A stretch of DNA of 64,000 nt from Treponema sp. (GCA_017553635.1 JAFZKN010000007.1:124001-188000); one strand, 5' to 3'. Positions 25,741 through 34,800 are shown, numbered from the stretch's first letter. Numbers and translations are program-made. The notes: generated by a model from the sequence alone, not told the origin.

Positions 25741-27414
25741 GTGAAAATAACACCAGAACTTAAGAAACTCATATTACAGCCGGTACACTGTACTGGCTAT
25801 CTTGCTGCAGCTCATGGGAATTTCAGTTTGGCTCACAATGAATACGACAATAAATGGTATTTTAGAAAGAATTTCAACCGCGACTTCTTTGCTGGTATTG
25901 CGACAGATAACATTTCTTCGTGGAAGCATAACCGCAAGTTTGAGTTCAAGGAAGTTGAGTTTACTGGTGTAATTGTAAAAATTGATAGAATCCTTGTTTC
26001 TACTACTCTTGGTGTTTATAAAAGGGAATATGGTGACCTCTATGCCTGCGACTATGCCCCTTCCAAAAAAGACGGTTGTTCTGTAATTGCAGCAACTGTT
26101 TATTACAGAAACGGCTGTAAACGCATTGTACCGCTGGATTGTATTCAGGAGGCTGCGGAGTTTTCTAACGGAAAAGATACAAAATCTTTGATGAAAAAGC
26201 TGGAAACTTTTGTAGAAAACAATTCAAAGAATACTATTACCTATCATGAAGATGGCAGGATTGAGATTGAAAACCAATATTACAATCTGGATCCTGAAAC
26301 AACGGAACTTCTGGAATTAAAGCGTTATCTGGTTCTGGATGTCCGAAATCGTTCTGCAAGATTTTATGCAGAAACTGGAAATGAATGCTTCAATATTTGG
26401 GATGAAGAATACGAACAGATTATGACTGCGATGAATGAGCAGATGAAGGCTGAATGCGATTTTGTTCCTGACCTTTCTTACGGAGAAAATAACTTTGACC
26501 GTCTTGTTAATTTTGCAAACTTTCCGTTTGCTCCCGAACTGAATGAGCTTTGTAAGGAAGCAGTTCTTGGGCCAACCTTCCGTGAAATAGAAGAAGAACT
26601 TAAAAGGAGTTCTGATGGTGTTAAAAAATTCATACAGCAAACCGGGCTTCCCTATACCACAAAGACCAACAGGCTGTTTTTGCAGGGGCACCGTACCTTC
26701 CTGGAGTATCTAAATATCTGGAGCATGGACTTTAGGGATGAAAAAGTGATTGAAAAACTAATGGATGCCGATTTCCCGAAAATTATCGCAGCGGCCTGCC
26801 CTTTTGGATTGAATCCTGTTTTAGCAGAAGATATAGGATTCCTCTTTCAGTTTTATGATGAAAAGACTGTCGCAAAACTGATGAAAAACCGTTTTTTTTC
26901 AGAACGAGGATGCTACACCACAAGCGATACCCTCCACTACATGAAGATTTTGAGAGAAGGCGAAAATCTGCCACAAGATGTAATCGATAAAATCGGTAAG
27001 GAAGGTTTTACAGAATACAATCATAATCTTTTGATGAGGATTTACCGTGAGACTCAGCCAATTGAAGAAGAGCATTTAGAAAACAAAGACATTACCTACA
27101 GCGAAGAAGAAAAGAGCCTTGAATGGGAAAATGAAGGTTACAAGTTCTGCCTACCTGAAGATACTAATCGTCTTGTAGATATCGGATCTAAGATGAATAT
27201 TTGCGTTGGCCACCTGTATCGAGATAAAGCCGTGAATAAGCAATGTACGATTATTTATGCAAAAAAAGCCGATGAATACGAGTTGTGTATTGAAGTGTCA
27301 AAACACAATAACCGTTTCCGCCTGGTTCAAAGAAGTGCATTCAATAACAGCGACCCGCGCGGAAATGACATGGCGATTTTTAAGCAGTGGTGTCGAGTAA
27401 AGGGCGTTAGCTGA
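25741..27414 (+). CDS. PcfJ-like domain protein
   Basis: 557 residues from a GTG at 25741, supported by GGAGG just upstream and by the position of the promoter; a frame opening at 25699 would begin inside the operator. The C-terminal 100 residues match the PcfJ-like domain: FCLPEDTNRLVDIGSKMNIC, CVGHLY, CTIIYAKKADEYELCIEVS and the LVQRSAFNNSDP segment. The rest is a helical region of unknown role. PcfJ is named from a conjugative plasmid gene, but the domain is common on bacterial chromosomes with no known activity. No transfer genes are nearby. Confidence 0.8.
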   Translation: MKITPELKKLILQPVHCTGYLAAAHGNFSLAHNEYDNKWYFRKNFNRDFFAGIATDNISSWKHNRKFEFKEVEFTGVIVKIDRILVSTTLGVYKREYGDLYACDYAPSKKDGCSVIAATVYYRNGCKRIVPLDCIQEAAEFSNGKDTKSLMKKLETFVENNSKNTITYHEDGRIEIENQYYNLDPETTELLELKRYLVLDVRNRSARFYAETGNECFNIWDEEYEQIMTAMNEQMKAECDFVPDLSYGENNFDRLVNFANFPFAPELNELCKEAVLGPTFREIEEELKRSSDGVKKFIQQTGLPYTTKTNRLFLQGHRTFLEYLNIWSMDFRDEKVIEKLMDADFPKIIAAACPFGLNPVLAEDIGFLFQFYDEKTVAKLMKNRFFSERGCYTTSDTLHYMKILREGENLPQDVIDKIGKEGFTEYNHNLLMRIYRETQPIEEEHLENKDITYSEEEKSLEWENEGYKFCLPEDTNRLVDIGSKMNICVGHLYRDKAVNKQCTIIYAKKADEYELCIEVSKHNNRFRLVQRSAFNNSDPRGNDMAIFKQWCRVKGVS

Positions 27415-27489
27415 TTTTTGTTCCGCTCCCAATTAAGGTAATTCAGGCTATGATTATGATTAATATTGGATTCTCGTTTTTCTGTTTTT

Positions 27490-27825
27490 TCAAAAGATTC
27501 TGGTTTTGAATTTTTCCAAAAAAACGCGATGCCAGTTATTCAAAAGATTTCTGATGTTATCCTTACCCACGATATTTGAACTCTGAATATCAAATTCCGG
27601 AATATCCAGATTGTGAACCTGGCAATAATTAACAACGAACTTTGCACAGTCATAACCAGACTTTTCTTCACCAAGGTCATGATCAAAACAGATGATATCA
27701 GGAAGGCCGTTAGCGTTGATGAAAGAACAGAACTCTTCATAGTTCTTTACCCATGAGATGTCATATTCACCTTGTACATAATCAGCTGGATTACGAAAAT
27801 CATCCAACCATAAAAGTTTTTTCAT
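27490..27825 (-). CDS. Cyclic-phosphate-processing receiver (cREC) domain protein
   Basis: 111 residues from the ATG at 27825; GAGAGGAG overlaps the stop of the polymerase gene 14 bp upstream, so the two are co-transcribed. The motifs LLWLDDFRNP at the N-terminus, ICFDHDLGEEKSGYDCA in the middle and the late IQSSN segment are those of the cREC family, a receiver-like fold in which comparative genomics predicted processing of cyclic phosphates on RNA or nucleotides. Association with a polymerase in one operon fits nucleic-acid repair but is inference. Confidence 0.8.
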   Translation of the reverse strand: MKKLLWLDDFRNPADYVQGEYDISWVKNYEEFCSFINANGLPDIICFDHDLGEEKSGYDCAKFVVNYCQVHNLDIPEFDIQSSNIVGKDNIRNLLNNWHRVFLEKFKTRIF

Positions 27826-27839
27826 TCGGCAATCTCCTC

Positions 27840-30140
27840 TCAATAATCCTTAAAGTTCTTGATGACTTTTCTATATTCTTTTGGATAATGAACTTTCATA
27901 TACATTTCCCAGTAGGCCATCATAGTGTAAGCAACAGAATGAGATTTAATGAAAGCATAGCCGGCGAACGGAACTATGATCTCAAATATATCTATAGCCT
28001 GATTTTCTGTTACAAGGTCTTTTTCAACAGCTCTTTTGATGAACTCTTTCTTTCTTGCTATAAGAACATCAGGTTTTTTCTTGCCTACCACACGACGAAA
28101 CATCTCACCTTCTGCAAGTGTATAACCGGCCAACGTATGAGATAACTGGATTACCTGTTCCTGATAAACTGGTGATCCATATGATTCTTCAAGGATTGCT
28201 TCACAGCCCGGAAAATCATTCCCGTAATTTCCATTTTGTTTATTTTCAATAACTGTAGGCAGATAATCCATTGGTCCAGGCCGATACATTGCATTTATAA
28301 GAACAAGATCAGAGAATTTTTCAGGAATAAACTCCTTTAGAACTTTCTTTATGCCTGGAGACTCAAACTGAAAAACATCTGTATTTTTGCCTTTCGAAAA
28401 AGTCTCAATAGTTTCTTTATCTTCAAGGATGATTTCTTTATAATCAAAATTCTTCCCAACTTTCTTCTCAATTTCTCTTGAAAGTTGGTTGAGCTTTGTA
28501 AGCTCTCGTAAACCAAGGATGTCATTCTTATATAGCCCTGCATATTCCAGACTATCCATGGCATATTCATAATATAGCCATCCTGATTCTCCGTCTTTTA
28601 ATACCGGACAATAATTGCGAGCTGGCTTCTTTGTTATAATATATCCGCTTGAATGCAGGTTGAAATTTCGTTTTATCCACTCCAGACTTTTAGCAATTCT
28701 TACAAGTTTCTCATTTTTTTTATCACGCAAGAATCCCTGAAGTTTTACACCGTCCCAATGTGATATTAAATCCCTGTAAATATGTGAGTTACTATCCAGA
28801 AGCTTTGAGAAATCCATTCTTAGATAACAAGTGTCTTTAATTATCTTTATAAGCGGCTGAACTTCTTCCTCAGGATAATTAAGATAATTTGCGGCAATCT
28901 CAAGAGCTGAACAACATTCTAGACGACCATAGGCTGCAATTCTTACAACTCTATCATCCCCATATTTATCCTTAAGATGATTTACAACTTCCGGCAAACG
29001 TTCATAATCGTAATCAATATCGAAATCAGGATAACAAAGACGAATTGGATTTAAGAATCGTTCGTACAGTAATCCATACTTTAGAGGATTAACATTTGTG
29101 ATTCCAAGCAGATAAGAAACAAGAGAACCTGGTGCACTACCCCGCCCTGGACCATATTCAATTCCAGTTTGACGACACCAGGAAGTTAACTCATGTTGAA
29201 ACAGGAAAATTTTTTCCCAATGACGCTCGATTATATTATTCAGTTCGTAAGTCAAACGTTCACGAGCTTCTTCTTCATTTTCGAATTCGTTTTGTTTCTG
29301 CTTAAAGCCTTCCTGTACTAAGGAACGAAGTTGGTTTTCGGAATCTTCAAAATCCGGCAGACTTTCACGAACTCGATTATGAATTTCTAGAGTTAGGAAA
29401 TATTCTTCTGGGAAAATAAACTGAATCTGGTCAGCAATATACTGAGTATTATCTGCAAGTTCCAAAAGATTCTTATCACTAAGGAGTGGGATTATTTCTG
29501 AATCGTCTACAAAATAATTATCAGTAAATGTTTCGGGAGGATTATCTGAAAGACTCTGCTTAAAAGCTGCAAGTGCTTCAAAATCATCTTTCTCGATATA
29601 ACGTACAGAATTTGTAATAACTGAATTTGATGTATCAAGGTTTTCGAGTTTATCTGTATGAGATTTTACATCACCAAAATCTACTTGCTTGTAAAGATTA
29701 TCTCCAAATGCAGCTGAAAGTTCAGAATCACAATAAGGCGAAATGCAGATAAAATGAGAGCATTCTTCTTTTGAAAGAGGTAGCTCAGTTACAGACATAG
29801 GAAACTCGTTTGCTTCCTGGAACTCAAGAGAATGCCTGCAAAGAATCTTGTAAGATTCAAAGTCCTTACAAAGAAGATTTACTTCGTTATTTCCAAGAGC
29901 AATTTTCTGACCAATAATTGGCTTAATCTCATTTTCTTTACAAAGAAGGTAGAACTCAATAGCTCCGGCCAGTGTTCTGTCTGTAAGAGCAAGAACTTTC
30001 ATGTTCAACGACTTAGCCTTTTCAACTAAGGCCGGAATACGAGCAATACTCTCCCCTATCGAATAATCAGACATTACATCCAGCGGAATGTATTTGCTTT
30101 CAGGAGTTCCTTCCGGACAGTCATAAGTAACCAAACACAT
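27840..30140 (-). CDS. Short DnaE-type DNA polymerase with degraded PHP domain
   Basis: 766 residues; replicative DnaE is about 1150. The polymerase core is intact: YGPGRGSAPGSLVSYLLGI, catalytic aspartates in PDFDIDYDYE (near residues 366-375) and the third in KNDILGLRELT (near 540), and FQFESPGIKKVL and PGPMDYLP of the fingers. The N-terminal PHP domain lacks its metal-binding histidines (MSDYSIGES for HSEYS, ALTDR for ALTDH), so no PHP exonuclease is expected. The protein ends just after SHSVAYTMMAYWEMYMK, so the HhH, OB-fold and tau-binding parts are missing. It is likely a specialised repair or translesion polymerase rather than the replicase. It lies behind box I. Confidence 0.88.
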   Translation of the reverse strand: MCLVTYDCPEGTPESKYIPLDVMSDYSIGESIARIPALVEKAKSLNMKVLALTDRTLAGAIEFYLLCKENEIKPIIGQKIALGNNEVNLLCKDFESYKILCRHSLEFQEANEFPMSVTELPLSKEECSHFICISPYCDSELSAAFGDNLYKQVDFGDVKSHTDKLENLDTSNSVITNSVRYIEKDDFEALAAFKQSLSDNPPETFTDNYFVDDSEIIPLLSDKNLLELADNTQYIADQIQFIFPEEYFLTLEIHNRVRESLPDFEDSENQLRSLVQEGFKQKQNEFENEEEARERLTYELNNIIERHWEKIFLFQHELTSWCRQTGIEYGPGRGSAPGSLVSYLLGITNVNPLKYGLLYERFLNPIRLCYPDFDIDYDYERLPEVVNHLKDKYGDDRVVRIAAYGRLECCSALEIAANYLNYPEEEVQPLIKIIKDTCYLRMDFSKLLDSNSHIYRDLISHWDGVKLQGFLRDKKNEKLVRIAKSLEWIKRNFNLHSSGYIITKKPARNYCPVLKDGESGWLYYEYAMDSLEYAGLYKNDILGLRELTKLNQLSREIEKKVGKNFDYKEIILEDKETIETFSKGKNTDVFQFESPGIKKVLKEFIPEKFSDLVLINAMYRPGPMDYLPTVIENKQNGNYGNDFPGCEAILEESYGSPVYQEQVIQLSHTLAGYTLAEGEMFRRVVGKKKPDVLIARKKEFIKRAVEKDLVTENQAIDIFEIIVPFAGYAFIKSHSVAYTMMAYWEMYMKVHYPKEYRKVIKNFKDY

Positions 30141-30160
30141 AACATCACCTCACAATCTAA

Positions 30161-30194
30161 ATTGTAAGGTGCATTAACTATCATTTGATGATAG
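30161..30194 (-). promoter_or_regulatory. Regulon box I (CTATCA-TTTGA-TGATAG) with -10
   Basis: A perfect palindrome at 30178-30194. On the minus strand TACAAT (30166-30161) follows at 11 bp, ahead of the polymerase/cREC operon. Confidence 0.85.
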
Positions 30195-30203
30195 ACTTGG
30201 AGA

Positions 30204-31694
30204 TTATTTCACCGCTTCTTGAAGTCTCTCTAAAACCTTTACCATTGCAAAAGTATCAAGTTCACAGTAACGCAAGAGATGTTCACGCCATTCTTCCAGT
30301 TCCTTCTTTTCCATTTTCTGCATGGCAAGGAATGTATTACTGGCCTCACTTCCATTATGAACGCCTTCCAGGTTATGGTAATTTAAACTTGGATCATCTG
30401 GGAATAAAGCCGGAAGCACATGTTTTATGGAATAAGAACCAACCATTTCTTTTGTGTAGTACCAGCGCTTTTGAAATGGAATCATGATGTCTTTAATATT
30501 GTCATGAATGTTCATCAGATGGTCATGTAAATCTGGATAAAGTTCTGCAAGGCCTCGGATTTTTCCTTTCTCAAATCCCATACTATAGGCAGTAGTACAC
30601 ACATCAAGCGGAATATCCTTACAAAGCTGTTCTGCAATTTGACGTCGAGGATCACTTCCTGGATAGGCAAGACACTCTTTATGTTTGAGCTTTCCACCTT
30701 TTTTCTCAATGTAATGAAGAGAATACTGGAACACAATCTGCTGATATGGACTAGATTCATCATAAAGAGGTATAGCCGGATTGAATGTTTCGAAATCCAA
30801 AAAGTAAAGCGGATAACTTAAAGTATCAAGAAAGCCTTTAATCTGCTTCTTATCTATCTGCGCAGGAAGATTTTTAATTTCTGTTTCAACCTGTTGAAGA
30901 TATCTTCCCTTTAGGATTCCGGCATCGTATAACTGTTCAAAAGTAATATAGCCGTTATCGTAATACCATTGCTTATCTCTAAGAGAATATACTTCCCAGA
31001 CTGTATGACTGCCGTCTTCCGGCATATCAACTGCACAATGGTCCCAATATCCACATTCATAAGGATCTGAACATTGAGCTCCTACTGCACATTCTGGTTC
31101 TGTTTCGGATTTGAGATATTCACGAAATTTTTTAATGTTTTCTTCAACTTCTTTTAGTTTAGATTTTGCAGTTTTTGTTAAATCAACAATAGTAAAAAGT
31201 TTATCCAGTTCAAGATCACCATGACGAACGTATTGATTGTTTATGTGGACAAGACAGGCTTTCTGAACCTTATACCCGAGTTTTGTTAGCACGTAATACT
31301 GATAAAAAACATCATGCTCGTGAATCCATTTTACTTCTGTTGAACTTTTTACTTCGTAAAGTTCAACTTTATTCTTTCCAAGATTACGAAGGATATCTAC
31401 GCTGCAGAAACAGCCATCATATGAAAAGGATGCCTCACAAATATTCTTTACACCTTCATCAATCAGCTTCTGGGTTGCAGATATCATATCTCCAATATTT
31501 TCTGTATATGGAACTTCGGTATAATCACCGAAAAGTCCCATGGCCAGGTCTCCAACATCATTTCCTGTTGAAAGAACAGCCTGATTCATAACGCTGTCAT
31601 CGAAGTCTTCTGGAAGATGTTCTTTAAGCCAGAGAATCTTTGGACACTGAATGCAAGAACAGTAACGTGATTTAGAAAAGTGCTGAATGGACAT
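30204..31694 (-). CDS. DUF2779 protein: RecB/Cas4-like nuclease fused to a DEDD exonuclease-like domain
   Basis: 496 residues. The N-terminal half looks like a Cas4/RecB PD-(D/E)XK module with cysteines that may bind Fe-S (YCSCIQCPKILWLKEH near residues 11-26, and a late cluster in CSDPYECGYWDHC), plus the nuclease core around VELYEVKSSTEVKW. The C-terminal half, DUF2779, starts with YFLDFETFNPAIPLYD and ends with LLRYCELDTFAMVKVL, the first and last acidic motifs of a DnaQ-type exonuclease. It probably degrades or trims DNA ends. AGGAAG precedes the ATG. It was likely expressed from a promoter upstream of the truncated gene at 31718, now separated by the IS. Confidence 0.82.
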   Translation of the reverse strand: MSIQHFSKSRYCSCIQCPKILWLKEHLPEDFDDSVMNQAVLSTGNDVGDLAMGLFGDYTEVPYTENIGDMISATQKLIDEGVKNICEASFSYDGCFCSVDILRNLGKNKVELYEVKSSTEVKWIHEHDVFYQYYVLTKLGYKVQKACLVHINNQYVRHGDLELDKLFTIVDLTKTAKSKLKEVEENIKKFREYLKSETEPECAVGAQCSDPYECGYWDHCAVDMPEDGSHTVWEVYSLRDKQWYYDNGYITFEQLYDAGILKGRYLQQVETEIKNLPAQIDKKQIKGFLDTLSYPLYFLDFETFNPAIPLYDESSPYQQIVFQYSLHYIEKKGGKLKHKECLAYPGSDPRRQIAEQLCKDIPLDVCTTAYSMGFEKGKIRGLAELYPDLHDHLMNIHDNIKDIMIPFQKRWYYTKEMVGSYSIKHVLPALFPDDPSLNYHNLEGVHNGSEASNTFLAMQKMEKKELEEWREHLLRYCELDTFAMVKVLERLQEAVK

Positions 31695-31717
31695 ATAATT
31701 CTTCCTGCTTACGATTT

Positions 31718-31978
31718 CTATAATTTGATTTCAGAACCTTCAAAAGCGTAATAGACAAACTGCATTATAGTATCTATTACAGATAGATTCTTATCTTTTG
31801 CATTCTGAAGGAATTCTGCCTTTTTAGTCTGATAACCTTCAATGTATTTCTTAGCAATTTTCACCTCATCAGCTAGAAAGTGATTCATAATAAAGCCATA
31901 ATTACTATCCTTCCAGCATAGATACATAGAAAAACTCTGGTCCATATTAATAGGCCCGTCGCACATTTCATAGGCATT
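31718..31978 (-). pseudogene. C-terminal remnant of a gene cut by the IS
   Basis: The minus-strand frame is open right up to the IS end at 31979 with no credible start; an internal ATG at 31966 gives 82 residues. The remaining sequence (NMDQSFSMYLCWKDSNYGF, then DEVKIAKKYIEGYQTKKAEF) is a soluble helical C-terminus of unknown family. It precedes the DUF2779 gene by 23 bp and was probably the first gene of that operon, so the insertion may also have removed the DUF2779 promoter. Confidence 0.65.
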
Positions 31979-32743
31979 TGGTCTAACCCCTTAAAATAGT
32001 ACCATTTTATAAATTAGTTTTCTACTGTAAAATAAAAAGGAAGGTAGAAAAATGAAAAAGAGATTTTCAGAAGAGCAGATTGTAAAAATACTGCAGGAAC
32101 ACAAGGAAGGGAAAACAATCAGTGAAGTTTGCCGGGGGTATGGGATAGCAGAAAATACATTCTATATCTGGCAGAGAAAGTATTGAAACATACAGGTTAA
32201 TGAAGTAAAGCGCATGAAAACCCTTGAAGAAGAAAACCGGAAATTAAAGCGACTGGTTGCCGAGCTGTCTCTTGAGAACATGGTTCAGAAGGATGTAATA
32301 AAAAACTTCTCACGCCCGGAACTTTAAAATTGATAGTTGAATCTATCAGAGAACGTTTCGGGCTTGCACAGAGAAAAATAAGCAGATGTCTTGGGATTGC
32401 CAGATCTACACTGCGTTATAAAAAGAAGCAGAACGATGATTTTCAGATTGTTTCTGAAATAAAGTCAATTATCCAGGAGTATCCGAATTACGGCTGTCAG
32501 ATGATAGGATTAAAACTCCGTCAGACAAGAAAGATAAATCATAAAAGAGAGGAATGAATGTCTTAACCTGTATTATTTTTCTGATTTGAATAATGCAAGG
32601 GAGATAATTGAAAACTGGCGGATAGATTACAATGTCTGCCGCCCGCAAAAAGGATTGAAAGGCTTGACGCCAAATCAATACAAGAATAAACTTTTACATA
32701 GAGAACCTAATTTAAATTCTGGACGAATTTAGGGGTTAAGCCA
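31979..32743 (+). mobile_element. Defective IS3-family insertion sequence
   Basis: The ends are imperfect inverted repeats of the form TGGYYTAACCCCTWAA, starting 5'-TG and ending CA-3' as in IS3. At 765 bp it is far shorter than an intact IS3 (1.2-1.5 kb). The flanking trinucleotides differ (ATT and GTA), so no target duplication remains and the flanks have been rearranged. It truncates a gene on each side. Confidence 0.85.
32052..32732 (+). pseudogene. IS3-family transposase orfA/orfB, inactivated
   Basis: OrfA begins MKKRFSEEQIVKILQEHKEG, a typical IS3 helix-turn-helix, but a TGA at 32184 interrupts it after codon 44; the frame continues through a leucine-zipper-like part to a TAA at 32325. 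OrfB starts near 32330 (ESIRERFGLAQRKISRCLGI), reaches NYGCQMIGLKLRQ, and then jumps to the C-terminal NNAREIIENWRIDYN and LKGLTPNQYKNKL. The DDE catalytic core has been deleted, so the element cannot move by itself. Confidence 0.88.
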
Positions 32744-33132
32744 GTAAAGGCGGAGAAAGATTGTTTAATCTTTCCAGAATGAAGAATCTTGAAAATACAA
32801 AAAGAACCTTTGAATTACCTGAGAACTTTGAATTTACTTCTCGTTGTGGCGGCGGAAGATTTGGTGCATTTAAGGATAATAAAACAGTACATTATGAAAT
32901 AGATTTTTATGATGATGCAAGACAATTTGTAAAAGATTGTGTCTGGGCCGATGACCAGGAATTTATTGATTATGAGGAAGCCTGTACAACTACTATTAAG
33001 TTTTCTTCATCACAATCCCTTAAAGTTTTAGAATGGGTGCTTTCACAGGGTGTTAATGCAAGACCGCGAGCTCCGGAAGAATTTGTAGAACGCTGGAAGA
33101 AAGAAATCCATGCTCTAGATAGACTTGTTTGA
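32744..33132 (+). pseudogene. C-terminal half of a WYL-domain regulator
   Basis: The frame is open from the IS end: SKGGERLFNLSRMKNLE, then FELPENFEFTSRCGGGRFGAF and the WVLSQGVNARPRAPEEFVER segment. It aligns along its length with the C-terminal third of the complete WYL protein at 35525 (FELPVDFDFTKRCKGGRLGAF; LVLSLGSSAKPLAPKSFVDK). The helix-turn-helix and most of the WYL domain are missing, removed by the IS-linked deletion. This shows that a second regulator of the same type once existed here. Confidence 0.82.
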
Positions 33133-33192
33133 GTTCTGTTTTATTAAAGCTGTTTTAATAATTCTGTGTTATAATAACATGAGAGGTTTACA

Positions 33193-33432
33193 ATGACTTT
33201 AGATGAAGTTTTTGAAGAATTCAGTGAAATACCATTATCCAAGAAAGAAAAATATGCTGATGAATATGCCACAGCTTTAAGAGAAGCAGGAATGTCTGAA
33301 GAAGATATTGAGGAAGAAATATTTCATTGGAAAAGATTTGATGTAGATAATGAATTAAAGCATATGTATGGTGTAGATTCTGATGAGGAACTAAATGATT
33401 CCATGGAAGACGATAATTTCTTTGGAGAGTAG
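33193..33432 (+). CDS. Small acidic protein of unknown function, first gene of a pair
   Basis: 79 residues, strongly acidic, predicted mostly helical (LSKKEKYADEYATALREAGM, MSEEDIEEEIFHWKRF). GAGAGG precedes the ATG at 33193 and TATAAT lies shortly upstream. Its stop is 2 bp before the next gene, so the pair is translationally coupled; small acidic partner plus nuclease-like protein is an arrangement also seen in toxin-antitoxin and defence pairs, but nothing here proves it. Family not recognised. Confidence 0.7.
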   Translation: MTLDEVFEEFSEIPLSKKEKYADEYATALREAGMSEEDIEEEIFHWKRFDVDNELKHMYGVDSDEELNDSMEDDNFFGE

Positions 33433-33434
33433 AA

Positions 33435-34409
33435 ATGGCTAAAACAAAAACAAACTCTAATTCAATAACAGCAATTTTAATCAATAAACTCAATTATAAA
33501 AAATCAGGTTTTAGAGCAGCTCTGTTAGAAAAATGGGGGCTACCTAGTAATACAATATTTACCGATGGTACACATTCGACAATAAATTGTACAGAAATGG
33601 AAAACAAAGAAGTAGATATTGTAGGAATATCAAATTCAAAATATGTAATACTTATTGAAATAAAAGCCAATCTTTCAGAAAACATTCAAGATTCGCAGAA
33701 ATCAGATGGGCAATATGTAGCCACTGCAGAGAATAATAAAATACCATTGAAATATATTATTCCTGATGGATATTACGAAATAGACGAGTTACCATCAAAA
33801 TCAAAATTTGTGGAAATAATTAAGTGGTCAGAAATTTATGATATTGCAAAAGAAACTGACAACACGGGATTTATACAAGATATAGATTATTTTGTTGAAA
33901 GCAATTTTGCTTCAAACGATTTACTATTAAATAAAGGAGAAGTCGCTATGTTTTTGTCACCAGACATTATAGGAAAAGTATCTTCATTATATGAAAAGAT
34001 ACAAGAGCTTATGAAAAAATTTATTGAGGATAATAGAACTCTTATAGAAGAAGATAAGAAATGGGGAGTTTCAGGCTTAGGTCGTTGGTATAAATGTACA
34101 AAAAATAAAAAAGAATTTAATATTTGGATAGGTCTCTACAGTGTTGAAGCTTTTCCTGATGACTCTTTCTTTTTATATCCATGGATTCCAAATTCTGTAT
34201 GGGAAAAATCTCCATTAAAGAATGAAAATGAAGGAGATTATTATATTTCAGAGAAAGACGGAAAAGAAGCTAATTGTCTTATAATTCCGATAAAAAGTAA
34301 TAATAATGAAATAATAAAGTTTTTGAGTGCAGAAAATATAGAAATTCAACAAAAATTATTTAATGAATTAATGAAAAAAAATATTGAAAAATTTTTTGAG
34401 AAGGTTTAG
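33435..34409 (+). CDS. PD-(D/E)XK-like nuclease-family protein
   Basis: 324 residues, soluble. Residues 55-78 read EVDIVGISNSKYVILIEIKA: an aspartate at the start of a beta-hairpin and an E-x-K at its end, the core of PD-(D/E)XK nucleases, preceded by a glutamate-bearing helix. The C-terminal half, with GVSGLGRWYKCTKNKKEFNI and SFFLYPWIPNSVWE, is typical of the PDDEXK_4-like group found in accessory regions. It could be a restriction-type effector. The base composition is more AT-rich than the neighbours. It is bounded by an IS on one side and an IS-end copy on the other. Confidence 0.7.
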   Translation: MAKTKTNSNSITAILINKLNYKKSGFRAALLEKWGLPSNTIFTDGTHSTINCTEMENKEVDIVGISNSKYVILIEIKANLSENIQDSQKSDGQYVATAENNKIPLKYIIPDGYYEIDELPSKSKFVEIIKWSEIYDIAKETDNTGFIQDIDYFVESNFASNDLLLNKGEVAMFLSPDIIGKVSSLYEKIQELMKKFIEDNRTLIEEDKKWGVSGLGRWYKCTKNKKEFNIWIGLYSVEAFPDDSFFLYPWIPNSVWEKSPLKNENEGDYYISEKDGKEANCLIIPIKSNNNEIIKFLSAENIEIQQKLFNELMKKNIEKFFEKV

Positions 34410-34412
34410 AAA

Positions 34413-34642
34413 GTGAAAAGAATATTATTTTTTCTTATTGCATTTTTATTTTGTAATTCAACTTTAATATGTGAAGAGACCGTAGATACAAAAACTACAT
34501 TAAACAAAGCAACAACTTATTACAATTCAGATGATTATACAAATGCTCTAGAATATTATGTAAACTCCGTACAAGCCAGAGAAAGTAATTCAGGAACAAC
34601 ATATTATCAACTTGCATACAGCTGGGGAAATGCTAATTCAGA
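34413..34642 (+). pseudogene. Exported TPR-like protein, 3' end cut by an IS end
   Basis: A GTG at 34413 starts a signal peptide (KRILFFLIAFLFCNSTLICEE) followed by the beginning of a TPR-type helix pair (ATTYYNSDDYTNALEYYVNS). At 34643 the sequence switches to the left terminal sequence of the IS3-family element and the frame ends within it. The original protein was certainly longer. Confidence 0.7.
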
Positions 34643-34671
34643 TGGTCTAACCCCTTAAAATAGTACCATTT
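34643..34671 (+). mobile_element. Solo left end of the IS3-family element
   Basis: 29 bp identical to the left end of the IS at 31979-32007, in the same orientation, and no further IS sequence. Together the two copies form direct repeats about 2.66 kb apart. From 34672 to 34800 I see no gene. Confidence 0.8.
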
Positions 34672-34800
34672 CTACCACAAATATGTTCACATACTCAATT
34701 ATACCACAACTTCCTTCAATAAATATCGAAAAAATTTCCAATTCTTTATTGTGATTCTCGGAATTTAAGCACTTCACAGCATAGATTTACTATTTTATTA

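Noticed and set aside
32333..32350. TGATAG and CTATCA half-sites inside the IS transposase
   Set aside because: The half-sites are in the reverse order (TGATAG-N6-CTATCA), so this is not the regulon palindrome, and it lies within coding sequence.
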